From: Zygnema cylindricum
Lineage: Eukaryota; Streptophyta; Zygnematophyceae; Zygnematales; Zygnemataceae
Assembly: GCA_037447655.1 (NCBI GenBank)
Contig: JBBHKE010000485.1
Location: forward strand, 64,001-95,000
Reading direction: 5' to 3'
Length of the DNA: 31,000 nt
The translations under genes and the position numbers were made by a program. The notes below the pieces were generated by a model that worked only from the letters and a program-made list of their open reading frames with translations, did not search any database and had not been told where the DNA came from. Below are positions 19,841-30,663 of this stretch, in pieces (within the stretch, counting starts at the first letter, position 1; each line of letters starts with the position of its first letter).

Positions 19841-20668
19841 TGTTGTTTTTGGAAAGCTTTAAGTCTCAGCAAATTTGTAGGATGTCAAAGAAATAGATCT
19901 ATGGGGACATGCGTAGTCACTTGAAGCAGAGTGCAGGTTTTTGAATGGCACGGACACTAACATTGGAAAATGGAGCTGCAATGAAGATAGAACAAGCGCA
20001 GCTGCGGTTATTTTTGATATGGTCTGTACGGATGATCGCACCTTACGACCCAACGAGACAAAGGCAACTACAGATATTATTGGTACAAAACAACGCTGTT
20101 GCTACGCAGCAAGACAAAAGACGCTGCAACTGTTTTTTGTTCAAGACAGCGCAGCTGCTACGAAGCTGTAGATATTTGAATGTGATCACGAATTGGATTC
20201 CGCTGCTACGGTTGATATGAATCAAGTTAACGGACGAGATTTATAAAAGAATAATTAAGTGACTCGCTTACAGATGTTTTGCAACAGCTGGATGGACGTA
20301 CCTTAACAATTGTCACTAAGTCAGGCGACAAGTATTTGAATAAATAACCTGTATAAGATTCTCAGTATTATTGATTGTACAGTGATATATTAGTTTTAGC
20401 GTGATTAGAAGCACTTAGACCTTAGTGGTAGTTTAGATCTTTTGGACGTATCTTTTAGGTACACTTGTATAAGCGGTACAACACTATGTAGTAGGACAAC
20501 TAAATGAAGAGTATACGACTCAAGACATTGAACATTTAATGTATCCTGACTTTCTGATTGTGTAATCTGCAGCTTGTTTTTGGGAAACTTCGGAGTTGCA
20601 TATCTTGGTGAATGTTGGATCAATTGTGTTGAAACTTTGGGAGTTCTCATAATTTGTGATGCACTATA
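19841..20668 (+). repeat. Middle LTR, shared by copia elements A and B
   Basis: It aligns with the LTR at 13503. It is followed by a second copy of the leader and gag start, which a terminal 3' LTR would not have. It therefore serves as the 3' LTR of A and the 5' LTR of B. Both LTR copies are diverged, including loss of the TATAAA box here. Confidence 0.8.
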
Positions 20669-22587
20669 GTGTGGTATTATATGAATCATTTTGGATACTT
20701 GTGTCAATTTAATTGTGCTATAGAAAACAACTATTTTAAAGGATTCTTGATAAACTTCTTTTGTGAATTATGTCTACTTCTGCTACTACTGTTGCTGCTC
20801 CACTTGCTCTAGTGGTCGTAGAACGATATAATAAAAGGTGTAGAATTAAGCAAAAAGGAAGAAATAATATGTCATGGTTTCTCTCTCGAAAAGATATATA
20901 TAAATCCTTGTGAGAGCGGCCATAGAACGGAAAAAGTAATAGAATTAGTTCACTTAAGTGTATGGGGACTAGCTAATATTGCATCTGCAAATGGTATGAG
21001 ATACATGGTGACGTTTACAGATGAATATTCAAGTAACACAAAAATTTACTTCATGAAGGAGAAAAGTGAAGTTTTTTCCCATATCAAAGAATTCAAAACC
21101 TGGAGCAAGAAAATTCACAGAATTCCATTACGAAAATTGAGATTGGACAACAAATGGGAACATACTTTAGTAGATTTCATCACCTATCTGGAAGAAAATA
21201 GAATATCCTGTAAAAATTTAGAGACCAATGACGAAGAAGAGAGAGTAAATTAAACATTAATTGAAATTGCCACATCAATGCTTGTAAACAAAAATGTAGA
21301 TTTGAAATTTTGGGCTGAGGCCTTAAATTGTGCCACGTATATCAAAAATAGAATAGAGTCTAGAGTAATGAAGGGAAAGTAACCTCATGAGATATGGACA
21401 AGAGGAAAACCAATAGTCAGTCACCTTAGAGTATTTGGTAGCAAAGTTCTTATTCGAGAAAGCATTCAGACTAGGTGGAAAATTAAGCTGAAAGGCATAT
21501 TTGGACTAGTAGTTGGTTACGATGACTTATCAAAAAAATATTGAGTATATTTACCTGAGAAAAAAAGGGTAGTGATAACAAGAAATATTATTATTAAAAA
21601 TGAGGAGAAATCAACTTAATCGGTTGACAAGAAGACATAAAAAGTTACAGAATATGTCATTTTTGAACCTAGTATAGATCAAGTTTTAACGTTACAATGA
21701 CTCGATAAAATGCCGAGCACACGAGATGTTCTCGTCGCTATATCATCAATGACGGGGTTTGAACGAAAATCAAAAAGTAGCAACGAAACAACTTCACTGT
21801 TGAACCAGGGACGAGATGGTGACACCATTTTGAAGACGAGCACAAGAGAGTGTAACTTAAGTTATGACGAGCGTGTCTCTTTGTTTATCCAGTGACGAGA
21901 ATCGCGCGTCGCTAAACCAAGAATGTGAAGCACTGGTGGTCCGCCGTTTTGTCAAAAAATTGACAATCAAACCAAACCTTCGCCTCTAGCCTCAAAATTT
22001 TCGAGGGGAAGATGGAGAATTAACCGGAAGAATGCTATAAGAATTGGCTATTTACTATTTGATAATCGAAGAAATCCTCTTACCTTTCAAGAGGAAATTT
22101 TTGAACCCAAAAAAGAGCATGAGGTAACGACAATAAATGATACGGTGACACCTATCTTGGACGCCAAAACTTGGGAGATCTTAGAACTTTCACCGGATCA
22201 TAACTCTATTGGAAATGACCTACAAATTGTAGAAAATTTTGAAGAGATGGATGAAATGAGAATTGCTACCCTTCCAAAATTCAGACAAATTTTTGAAGGT
22301 AGAGAGACAAATTTTGACAACATTGAAAGAGGCAATCTAGAGTTAGGAAAGTTAGAATTAATTGCAAGGATTCCCTATAGACACGTTATTTGGAGTCTAA
22401 TTCATTATATAAATTGCATGAGGTATGCTATTGCAGCAATCATAGGAGGTTTGAGCATAAGTCAACAAAAACCAAAAAAGACAAACTATAAATCATCGAT
22501 ACAAGTTTTAAGGTAGTTAGGTGGTTTTAGACTAGTTGTAGGGATACTTGTGGATTCAGTTGCATAGAGAGTAAAGCTTTAGGGGAG
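20669..22587 (+). mobile_element. Copia element B, internally deleted body
   Basis: The leader and gag start (ATG 20770, MSTSATTVAAPLALVVVE) match those of element A, but sequence changes right after this at about 20826 into pre-integrase sequence (GVELSKKEEIICHGFSLEK), so nearly all gag and the protease are deleted. Integrase follows: LVHLSVWG, in which the first Asp is Ser, MRYMVTFTDEYSSNTKIYFM, EALNCATYIKNR and HLRVFGSKVLI. At 22145 the RT opens (LDAKTWEILELSPDHNSIGN) and jumps to RNase-H-proximal sequence (IPYRHVIWSLIHYINCM), so the RT core is deleted too. The body ends in the polypurine tract AAAGCTTTAGGGGAG. It is clearly non-autonomous. Confidence 0.85.
21729..21901. mobile_element. 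Small insertion in element B with short inverted ends
   Basis: Element A reads from GCACGAGATCTGA almost directly into CAGCCTCAAAATTTCC (about 18019-18053). Element B has about 240 extra bases between GCACACGAGATG and TAGCCTCAAAATTTTCG. The extra part starts TTCTCGTC (21729-21736), and GACGAGAA, its reverse complement, occurs at 21894-21901. No target duplication is seen, and the right border may lie up to about 60 bp further. Confidence 0.35.
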
Positions 22588-23560
22588 TGTTCTTTATGAA
22601 AAATTTAGTCCTCTCTATATTTTTTGAGAGGAAGTCTCATGACTTAGAAATATTTTCAGCGTTGTCATTCATACTATGTTTCACAATGAGTGTACCTTAA
22701 CAATCTAAACTGTACAAAATTAAGGAAATCACATCGGACAAATCCTAAAAAAAAAAAAGATTACGAAATGGCGCGCATGAACTAACTATGACATACTATC
22801 CAATAGACAAGATCGGACAGACAAAGATTTCCTATAATCTAAAAGTGGACCACTATGACGCGGCGGATTTCGTCACGTATAAAGTTTCAATGTCGGTATT
22901 AACTTTGTGGAAACGAGAGTTAGTCTTGACGTTTATTTGTTTATTAGTGTGTACAATTAGTGAAAGTCGTACGTAGACAATTGAGGTTTGTCCTTTTGTA
23001 TGGAACTGTATACGGACCATTGACTAATTTAACGTACATCAAGTGCATAGGTGGATTAATTTAGAGTACAGTTAGAAAGAACCGTAACATTTTTTTCAAT
23101 GTTGTGATTGGCTAGGTAGGTAGTAGTAGAATTTATAAGTATAAATTCTAGGACTTAGTGATTCTGATGTATTCCTTGTACAAGGCTTTAAAGGGCTTAT
23201 TTTGTGCATTTTAAGGGATATTCTTTGGGCTATATCTTTTGGTTTAATTGGGCGTTTTGCTTGAAACTCCGTGAGTTGTTAGCACACGTGGTAAAAGACA
23301 TGTTGGTGTAGTTTAGGGCGATTTGTCCATATTGATTGCTTTGTGGAGTGGGCTGAAGTCGACATCTTGAGTGCTTCCCCTTTTGGTTCTGTGATGGCTT
23401 GTGATATAGTGGCAGTTGGTGCAACTACGGTTGTCACAAAACAAGAATAACCATCGTCCAGGGGTTAGGGTGATAGCCTAAAGCTAACAGATTATGGGCC
23501 CATTGTAACCGTGGAACACGGGTGTGTTCACCCTAGAGCAGAGGAGTTGAGTTGAAGTGA
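22588..23560. other. Diverged 3' LTR start of element B, then unassigned sequence
   Basis: TGTTCTTTATGAAAAATTTAG after the polypurine tract aligns loosely with the TGTTGTTTTTGGAAAGCTTTA of the other LTRs, but similarity is lost within about 30 bp. About 23100-23165 resembles part of the insertion in element A. At 23523-23536 GGGTGTGTTCACCC can form a small hairpin. No gene is recognised. Confidence 0.4.
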
Positions 23561-26500
23561 ATCGGATTGGTGAGTCCAAGGGCGACCTCACTTACGATAC
23601 CTCTTGAGGTTGCAAAGGAAACAAATAAAGAGTGGAGACCAAATCCTAACAGAGCACCAAACTCGCGGCCGGGAAGAGATCTTGAAAGATCACTTCAAAA
23701 AAGTGATAGGGTCAAAAGGGTTGCACGAGATATCAAGGAAGGCAGCAGACTCATGAAGTGTGGAGGAATTTAAGAGAAACAAATTAAGTTCAAACACAAA
23801 CCACACAGAGGACTTAGTCAAACCCTACATGTCGTTCACTATGAAGACAAAACTAACCAAAATTATTCTCCAAACATCCTACAAAGTTGGAACATAGAAC
23901 AAATATTACATCACTAATTTTTCAACTCTATTAGACAAGGCAGAAATAAAACAGGCCTAAACTTCTAAGTGGCCACACAGATCTGCTGGTAATCCTTTCA
24001 CTACCGACAGAATTTTCAAATGTCCTCACCTGGTTAGAGGAGCAGAATTTGGAAAAATGAGAGTGTAGGAAAGTGGTGGAGGTGCTGCTATAAATTCCTT
24101 CTGGCTCCACAAAGGTGCTATAGGGCAACACAAAACTTGATGGCTCTAATGGTAGAGAATGCAAGGTCAGTCAATCACAATCGGGTGACAATGACAGGAA
24201 ATAAGCTCGCACCAAACAGAGAAAAGAGTCTAACTTCATGCAGGTATAGAACTTGCATACAAAGAGGAAAGAGAACCAAGTCGACAAGAAACTTCATCAA
24301 CGTAGATCTGAACCTCGATATAAATCTGCAACAAAAGAAGACAAATGCGACCCAATCTCCGTCAAAGAGATCAACATAGATCCGGAGGAACTACTTATTC
24401 AGGAGGGGGTGTAGAAATTTGCCAATAGGTTACAAAGAGAGGAGCCCATATGTGGTAGAGAGGCCACAATGCAGGATAGCTCCAACCGAGACAAATAGGT
24501 GTAATTGAGGAATCTGCGTGAAAGCGACAGAAATATCAGCACCACACAAAAATTGATGGAAAAAAAGACAGAAACGGCAAACAACAAGTCATCAGACAAC
24601 GAGAGAAAACCAGATTTCATGCTCACGAATAACAAACTGGAAGGATCATAAAATACAGCAGGGTATAGAAACATCGGGAGGGACATTGAAAGGAGAGATA
24701 GGAAAAGGCACTCAGAAGGAAATTGCCGAGCGATTAGCAATGTGCAGATCTGCATATTTTCGGAGTTGAAAAATGACCTAGTCTCACAAGTCCCACCTCC
24801 ACATTCGAATGCCGACAAGGAATGAAGACTCTTAGGTGAATTGGAATCCAACAACTTGCAAAGATAAAAGATAGGCCGAAAATTGGTCAAGTCCAAAGGG
24901 GCACCAAAAAAGCTTAAAACAGAAATTCGACATATCAAAAACGAAGGCAAAAAAAGTAATCGCAAGTACAAAATTGATAGAAAGGCAGAGAGCATCAAAG
25001 GAAACCTCATAAGAATTAGCATGGACACTCACCAATCAGTTGGCACTGAAATCCGCGAAAGCGTGGGAAGCTACAAAAAAGATGCAGCCATGGGGCTGCA
25101 ACAACCAATAATGCGACCACGTTCAAGAGAAACATCGAGTAAGGCAGATTCGTCATTCTACAAATCGGGAACCAACAAAGGGGTCAAAAAATAGATCGAG
25201 CCAAGAAGGTAACACATGGGAGCACATGGAGGGCCAGAGAGGGAACACAACGAATTGGGTGGAACTGTCAACAAGCATGTCAAAAACCTAAGGCCTAGAT
25301 GCTTACAAGCTAAAACTCATTATCAAAAGCAGCAACGAAAGTAGGAAGAAGAGCAACAAGAGCAACAGAGTAGAATCCTCACGAGAGATGGAGATGTTGA
25401 CGGAATGCTCCACGGATCGAGCACCACCCTCACCAAACACAAGTTCTAAGTTCATATCTCCAGTCACCATCACAAACCACATAGATGTAGAAAACCCAAG
25501 AGTTGAAGAGGACGAAGGTCTTGCAAAAGCATGGAAAGAAGCGTTAGAATTTCCTCAAATAGAAACTAACATACCGTGGATACAAGTGTTTGAGCACACA
25601 TAAATTGAAAAAATCATAAAGAAGTTTAGATTAGAGGTTAATACAAAAAGAAGTAGATCTAAGATAGCCAAAAGAAAAGGAAAATCTGAACTCACAACAT
25701 ACGTTGACAGTTGAAGGACTAATAAGCTTAGACTGTTGAGCAAGGCAACGGAGGGAACAGATGGTAACTCACCATCAAAGTAATCAAGCGAGGAAGAACC
25801 AAGAAACAAGCAGAACGTTGAAACACTCACATCCTCAACCGAGACCTTTGGCAAGGGAGAGATCGCATATCTTCAAATCAAAGGAAATAATGGGAAATCT
25901 ACAAACAAAAGAGGAGAAAATAAGGTGTCAAAAATTGTCATAACAAGAAATACAAGACAGAAAATACTCGGATTAAATGAAGAAGCTTCAGCAAAAGTAA
26001 ATCAAACAAATCTTCGAATGATGACACTAACCCGTATAACTCTTTTGGACATCTCTACAAAAAAAGAATGCCAGCAGCAAATAGACAATCTCAGTGTAAC
26101 TCACCAAAATGAAGTCGAGAATCCGGCGACAATAGGAGTGGACATCGAGTCGACACTCCAAACCTAGTCCAATCCATCGAGGATAACCGTCAAATCTGCA
26201 CAGGGAAACACAATGTCAAAAATTCAGGCCAATGAAGCTCCAACGACCTAAAAGAAAGCATTCCTAAACCTAAACAATAATGCATTAAGAGGAGAGCTTC
26301 AAAGGAGGGAGATAAGAGACTTACCTAAATTTGGGAGGACGAGTAACCTCGCCACATCTCCATCCTCAAGGATTCTGGCAACGACAAAAATTGAGCCAAT
26401 CATACAGCCCGTGGAGAAAGACATGAGACAAATCACAACGAAAGGCGTGAGTGGGTAAGGAGGAGTCGAAAAATAAAAGCTAACACCAAAGTTTTCAATA

Positions 26501-26900
26501 GGACTTTCCAAAAAGTAACCAATTGCAAAACAAAGGGAGAAAGCACAATCTCATTTCAGGATGGAACAAGCAAATAAATGGAGATCAAAAGCTTAAAATC
26601 CCAATCTCATCGAGAAGTAAGAACGCGAACCTCACCTCAAAAATCCACCGTACAGATTTGGAGATGCCTCACACTTTAGCGAAAGGAAAGCCTCCACATA
26701 GAAGGTGTAGCAAAAGCCGTGGATGGGAAGAAAGGGAAGGAGTTCCAAAACGCTAAATCCCTTAAAAAATTCATGATTAAAGGATTAAGTGGGGAAGAGG
26801 AAAACAACTCATAGGTGAAAGGAAAACTTAGTCAAGAAAACATTCTAAGTCATGGCAGTGTAAAAGATAGATGGAGTCTAAGCTATGACATCATGAAGAA
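23560..26900 (+). other. Purine-rich tract with short polar interrupted frames
   Basis: The plus strand is markedly A/G-rich for over 3 kb. Plus-strand frames such as 24883-25194, 25388-25603 and 25925-26167 encode Lys/Arg/Glu/Asn/Ser/Thr-rich, hydrophilic segments with few hydrophobic stretches. The complementary frames look Leu/Phe/Ser-rich and membrane-like, including a 209-codon one at 24399-25028, which follows from the base skew. I recognise no domain. A decayed retroelement gag or other disordered polyprotein is possible, but this is inference. Confidence 0.35.
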
Positions 26901-27758
26901 TGACAGATAACTTAAAAGAAAAATTGGAAGAAGGTTTCAAGAAAACTAATGTGAAACCTAACTGTACAGCTTACCTTGAGCGCCTCTCACTATATGGATG
27001 CGACACAAGCGGCGGTACATGCACATTTGTAAATGTGCGACGATGGCGAGAACAAAAAGTTAGGCTGCACACTTCGAGCGACGTAATCGCGACCACAAGT
27101 TCATGTATTGAATGGACAAAATCGGTCAAGCGATGACAACTTCATCACGCGACGCTTCACGAACGGAAATTACTGTCGCACATTTGAAGTGACCTAATTG
27201 CCACCAAAAACTTACATATCCAACGACGTAAGTTGGTTGTGCGACGCACACTTAATCCTGCGATGCTTCGCGACATCAAAATGAGTTCATTTCGTGACAC
27301 TTAAATCGACGGTCTTTGTTCATCAGGGATTACGCGAATCTTGAATTCGCAGGATTGCACGTACAAAAAGGATTACACGTCATGTAATCCGGTCGAGGAG
27401 TATATAACAAGCGATGCGGTCACCAACAACGCAATTTTCTTGTACAGCAAACGAATCGCAGCGGTACATATACGAACGGCCAGGATAGTAAGGACCAAAT
27501 GTGGTCTGATGGACAAAAATTCTACGGGAATCAAAATATCCTCAGTACTAACGAAATTACAGATCTTCCAGATTTTGTAGAGTACAGATTGTATGAAATA
27601 CATTACGCAGGTATAGTACTATTAAATCGCCGACCACATAATACTGATTTGAAGAAATCGAGGAGCACGTCATCCATAGTACCATCAAATTGCTAATAAA
27701 TTATCGATTCGACGAAATTGAGGAGAGCCGCAAAAATCGACACGAACTCGAGTGGGAG
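26901..27758. other. CGAC-rich spacer with a small perfect hairpin
   Basis: GCACATTT-GT-AAATGTGC at 27021-27038 is an 8-bp perfect inverted repeat. The 13-mer TGCGATGCTTCGC at about 27267 also occurs near the 3' end of copia element A (about 19777). Short frames (26900-27136, 27341-27580) show no known family. Confidence 0.35.
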
Positions 27759-28200
27759 TGTTGTTTTTAGGTGATCTCGGACGATATTATATACGAATAT
27801 CGGAGCCGATATTGTGTACGGAAATCAGATCGCCGATATTGTACTAACAACAGGATCGAATCGTACGGAATTTTGAGATGATTCCACGACAAACATGTTA
27901 TTGCAAAACTGACGTATATTTTGGCTCGGCCACCGACGTTGACATCTTCTATTTTGGCGTGTAGTCATAGAACCGCACGGTGCACTTACTTAGAATTAAC
28001 ATTGGAGTGCATATGTACAAATAGTGATTATCTCTCAAGAAGATATCTATCTCTCATACACATCATATCACAAGATAGCAATTCGTTTAGGCAATGGTGT
28101 GTAACACTTTATTCATACAAACAAATTGTACAAAGAGATCACAAAGATTAGACACATAGACTTAGGAGGAGAATCAAGCTTCTTTAGATAGAGAATGTCC
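27759..28200 (+). repeat. Possible LTR start of another copia-like element
   Basis: CGAGTGGGAG precedes TGTTGTTTTTAGG at 27759, closely mimicking the polypurine-tract/LTR junction of element A (TTTAGGGGAG then TGTTGTTTTTGG). The following sequence does not resemble the A LTR beyond the first bases, and the right border is not visible. It would be a remnant of a different family. Confidence 0.35.
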
Positions 28201-28237
28201 TTTGAGACAATTGTAATTTCTACTTTTAAAATTTCAA

Positions 28238-29061
28238 TCAAAGCTGCTTAAACCTTTTTGCTCTATTGTCTACATCTACTACTTCTCCCAACTCTAAACC
28301 CTTGTGAGGCACATAACGACACCCCTTCCCAATGTATGTTATAGGTTTATCTACCCTAACTTTTGTCCAATGGCTAGAGTGAGCGCCTAAAACTAATATT
28401 TTTTATATACAAGTCCAATTCGTACGATTCTTTAGCAAACATCACCTAAATTAATACATTTATATCCTAAAATTTGAAATACCCATTTACATATAAGTTC
28501 GATCTCTTATTACTATAACGCCATCCTCTCTTATCTTTAACTAACCAAAGTTAAACATATTTTAACCTTAAGATCGAACTTCTAAATTATAACCCCCCTT
28601 AATACTTTTGTAAAAACTCAAATATTTATCCTCAAAATTGAACTCCTCTTATGATCTCTGTAGATAATGCACCTGCCAAAATTCATAATTCCCAATTTTC
28701 AACCGTTAACCAACCCAGCCCATTGCCCATCTGTGAACCTCATGTGTTGTATTTGGTGAGGGATTTAATACTACTTCACCTTTAGTTGGTCAAAGATTTG
28801 CTGGTTTTAACTAACTGATATGAAATTATGTGGACTTCATAGTCACATTGAATGATAGTCACACAGAATGAGTAGCTTCAACATAGTCTCTTTGATACCT
28901 TTGACCCACTCTGGTTTATCAAGAAATATCTGCCACCCAGGCAAGATAAAACACTGACTTTCCTCACCGTTGTGAGGAGAAGACTCTTTAATTGAACTCA
29001 AAGAGATTCTCCAAATTTGCTCACCTGAGCTGAAAGTTATGGTTGTGCAAAGACAACTAAT
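28238..29061 (-). other. Two unassigned coding-like fragments on the minus strand
   Basis: A frame open from 29061 to its stop at 28845-28843 includes FILPGWQIFLDKPEWVKGIK. A second, from about 28405 to its stop at 28240-28238 with a TTTTAG acceptor-like site just before 28386, includes WTKVRVDKPITYIGKGCRY. Both have the composition of ordinary folded proteins, unlike the spacers around them, but no start codon. I do not recognise the family. They may be exons of one decayed gene, or chance. The sequence between them is AT-rich. Confidence 0.25.
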
Positions 29062-29184
29062 TTATGCCGATGGCCTCTAAAAGAGAGGAATTCAAAAAAA
29101 ATCCTTAAATCTCTAAATGTTAAACTAACTACTCAAAAGGCCTATCTTTTAAACCTTCCGCCAATAGGAGGACTGTGTCGTACA

Positions 29185-29254
29185 CTCAAGTAATGTACAA
29201 TATGTAGTAGCTTCCGCTACTCGAGTAATGTACAATATGTACTAGCTTCCGCTA
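29185..29254. repeat. 35-bp tandem duplication
   Basis: Two units (29185-29219, 29220-29254) share CTC.AGTAATGTACAATATG and TAGCTTCCGCTA and differ at two positions. Confidence 0.9.
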
Positions 29255-29532
29255 AATGTGTACGGTACCTGTACGACACCTATAATGACGATGTACCAGC
29301 CAAGTCCGACGTTATAGTTTTGTTCCCTCTTTCCCCAACATCCTATATCATGCTCCCACGTGTCTGTCTTTTGACGCAAGCCCCCAAAAAGACCATTGTT
29401 GTCCGTCGACGCTTACGTGAGCCATCTGATCTTATTCGTTTTGATAGATATCATATGTTAAACGGCAAAGAGAGGGTTCTTTACGGCCGTTGCACTTCAT
29501 TTCCATATATGCTCTATGTGTAAGCGTACCCT

Positions 29533-29718
29533 TTGATTCCCTTACATGAATTAGCTCTTGTGCGAAGTGTTTTTCACCGTATCGAACCTTGTATTTACAA
29601 TGAGTCTTCAACGATTTATAAAAATCCTTTTCCTTTCGAAAGCACCCATAGAGAAGCTAGAGTGTTAGAATTAATTCACTCTGATGTATGGGGGCCGGCT
29701 TTGATACCGTTTAATTGA
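29533..29718 (+). pseudogene. Fragment of a third copia element (pre-integrase/integrase junction)
   Basis: The frame ends with PFPFESTHREARVLELIHSD followed by VWGPALIPF and a stop. This is the end of the copia zinc-binding region plus the first catalytic Asp motif (HSDVWGP) of the integrase core. Unlike elements A and B, this Asp is intact. Nothing else of the element is recognised on either side. Confidence 0.75.
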
Positions 29719-30605
29719 AAACAAAAAAAAATATTTTTGTAAATTGAAGGATGTTACACTTCACGCAAATTTCCAAAAGATTAGGAAACATTGTTTTATT
29801 AAATCACTCAAATAATGACTATAATGCGGACCTTGCAACAAACACATGCTTAAATAAATTTGCAAAAAGAGAGAAGAAAAAGGAGAAAAAATTAAAAAAG
29901 AAATACTAGACCGTTTCATCAAATTATAGCTTATTCAAAATGTCCATTAACACTTTCCCATATTTTCCGCCAATTCTTCCTCATTCTTCCAATTTATTAC
30001 AGCGTGTTTTATTTGCAAATTCAATTAAATTTGGGTTTAGTTAGTTGGGGATTTTAAAACACTAATAACTCAAAAGTCAGGATTTACATCTGTTTATTTT
30101 CCCCCAATTTTTTCATTCATTAGGAGTTCATAACAACTTTAAATGTCTAAAAACTCCAACACTTCTCCTTGTCTTTTTTAAATTCGTAGTTATAAAATGA
30201 AGGAAATTCAAAAGTACCACACCACAAAAACTTAAAGGAGAAACGGTATTTCACATTTCTTGATCATTAAAATCATTCGGCAAGCTAGCATGTTGTAATT
30301 AGTTTATTCGTTCTTTTTTTAATTTATTTTAATTATGCGTCAACATTCTTCTTTTTTAAGGTGGTAGAAAATATGGATAGTAGTTCTATGTGGGGATAGA
30401 CTTTCAGAGACCTCATATAAAAAAGGAACTTGGGTCAAAAGAGAAAAATAGAAGTGGAAAATATGAAAATTCTTACCCATGGGCTTTTACTGAAAGACTG
30501 GACGGCATATTCGGCGTTTTTATTATATTTTGCAGTTTGAAGGTTTTGCAAAACTTGGAGGGAATGTGTTTCTACGAGCCATAAATGGGAAGTAAGAAAA
30601 AAATC
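29719..30605. other. AT-rich spacer, no gene seen
   Basis: Very A/T-rich sequence with homopolymer runs. A frame at 30390-30584 has no family features. Confidence 0.4.
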
Positions 30606-30663
30606 TTAAGTAAAATAATTTTGATTGTCTGATACCACACAAAATAATGTTATTAACAAAATT

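Larger units (their letters stand above)
13503..20670 (+). mobile_element. Ty1/copia LTR retrotransposon, element A (decayed)
   Basis: The first LTR starts TGTTATTTTTGGAAAGCT at 13503 and the second TGTTGTTTTTGGAAAGCT at 19841. Between them are, in copia order, gag, CCHC knuckle, protease, GAG-pre-integrase/integrase, reverse transcriptase, RNase H and a polypurine tract. The LTRs align along their length but carry many substitutions, so the element is old. Stop codons and frameshifts interrupt every domain. It inserted into the hAT pseudogene. The exact LTR 3' ends are uncertain, placed just before a TGGTAT primer-site-like sequence. Confidence 0.9.

Noticed and set aside
23221-23460. Missing N-terminal half of the hAT transposase on the minus strand, next to an ATATC at 23231-23235
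   Set aside because: The frame could be joined to the hAT frame, but there is no BED finger or clear homology, a stop interrupts it, and a 5-bp match is expected by chance.
23450-23540. tRNA or structured RNA in a GGGTGTGTTCACCC-containing stretch
   Set aside because: Only one 5-bp hairpin is present, with no A box and no cloverleaf.
24399-25028. A 209-codon minus-strand frame with membrane-protein-like composition
   Set aside because: It mirrors the purine-rich plus strand. It has no ordered transmembrane pattern, known motif or supporting neighbours, and stops in other copies cannot be checked.
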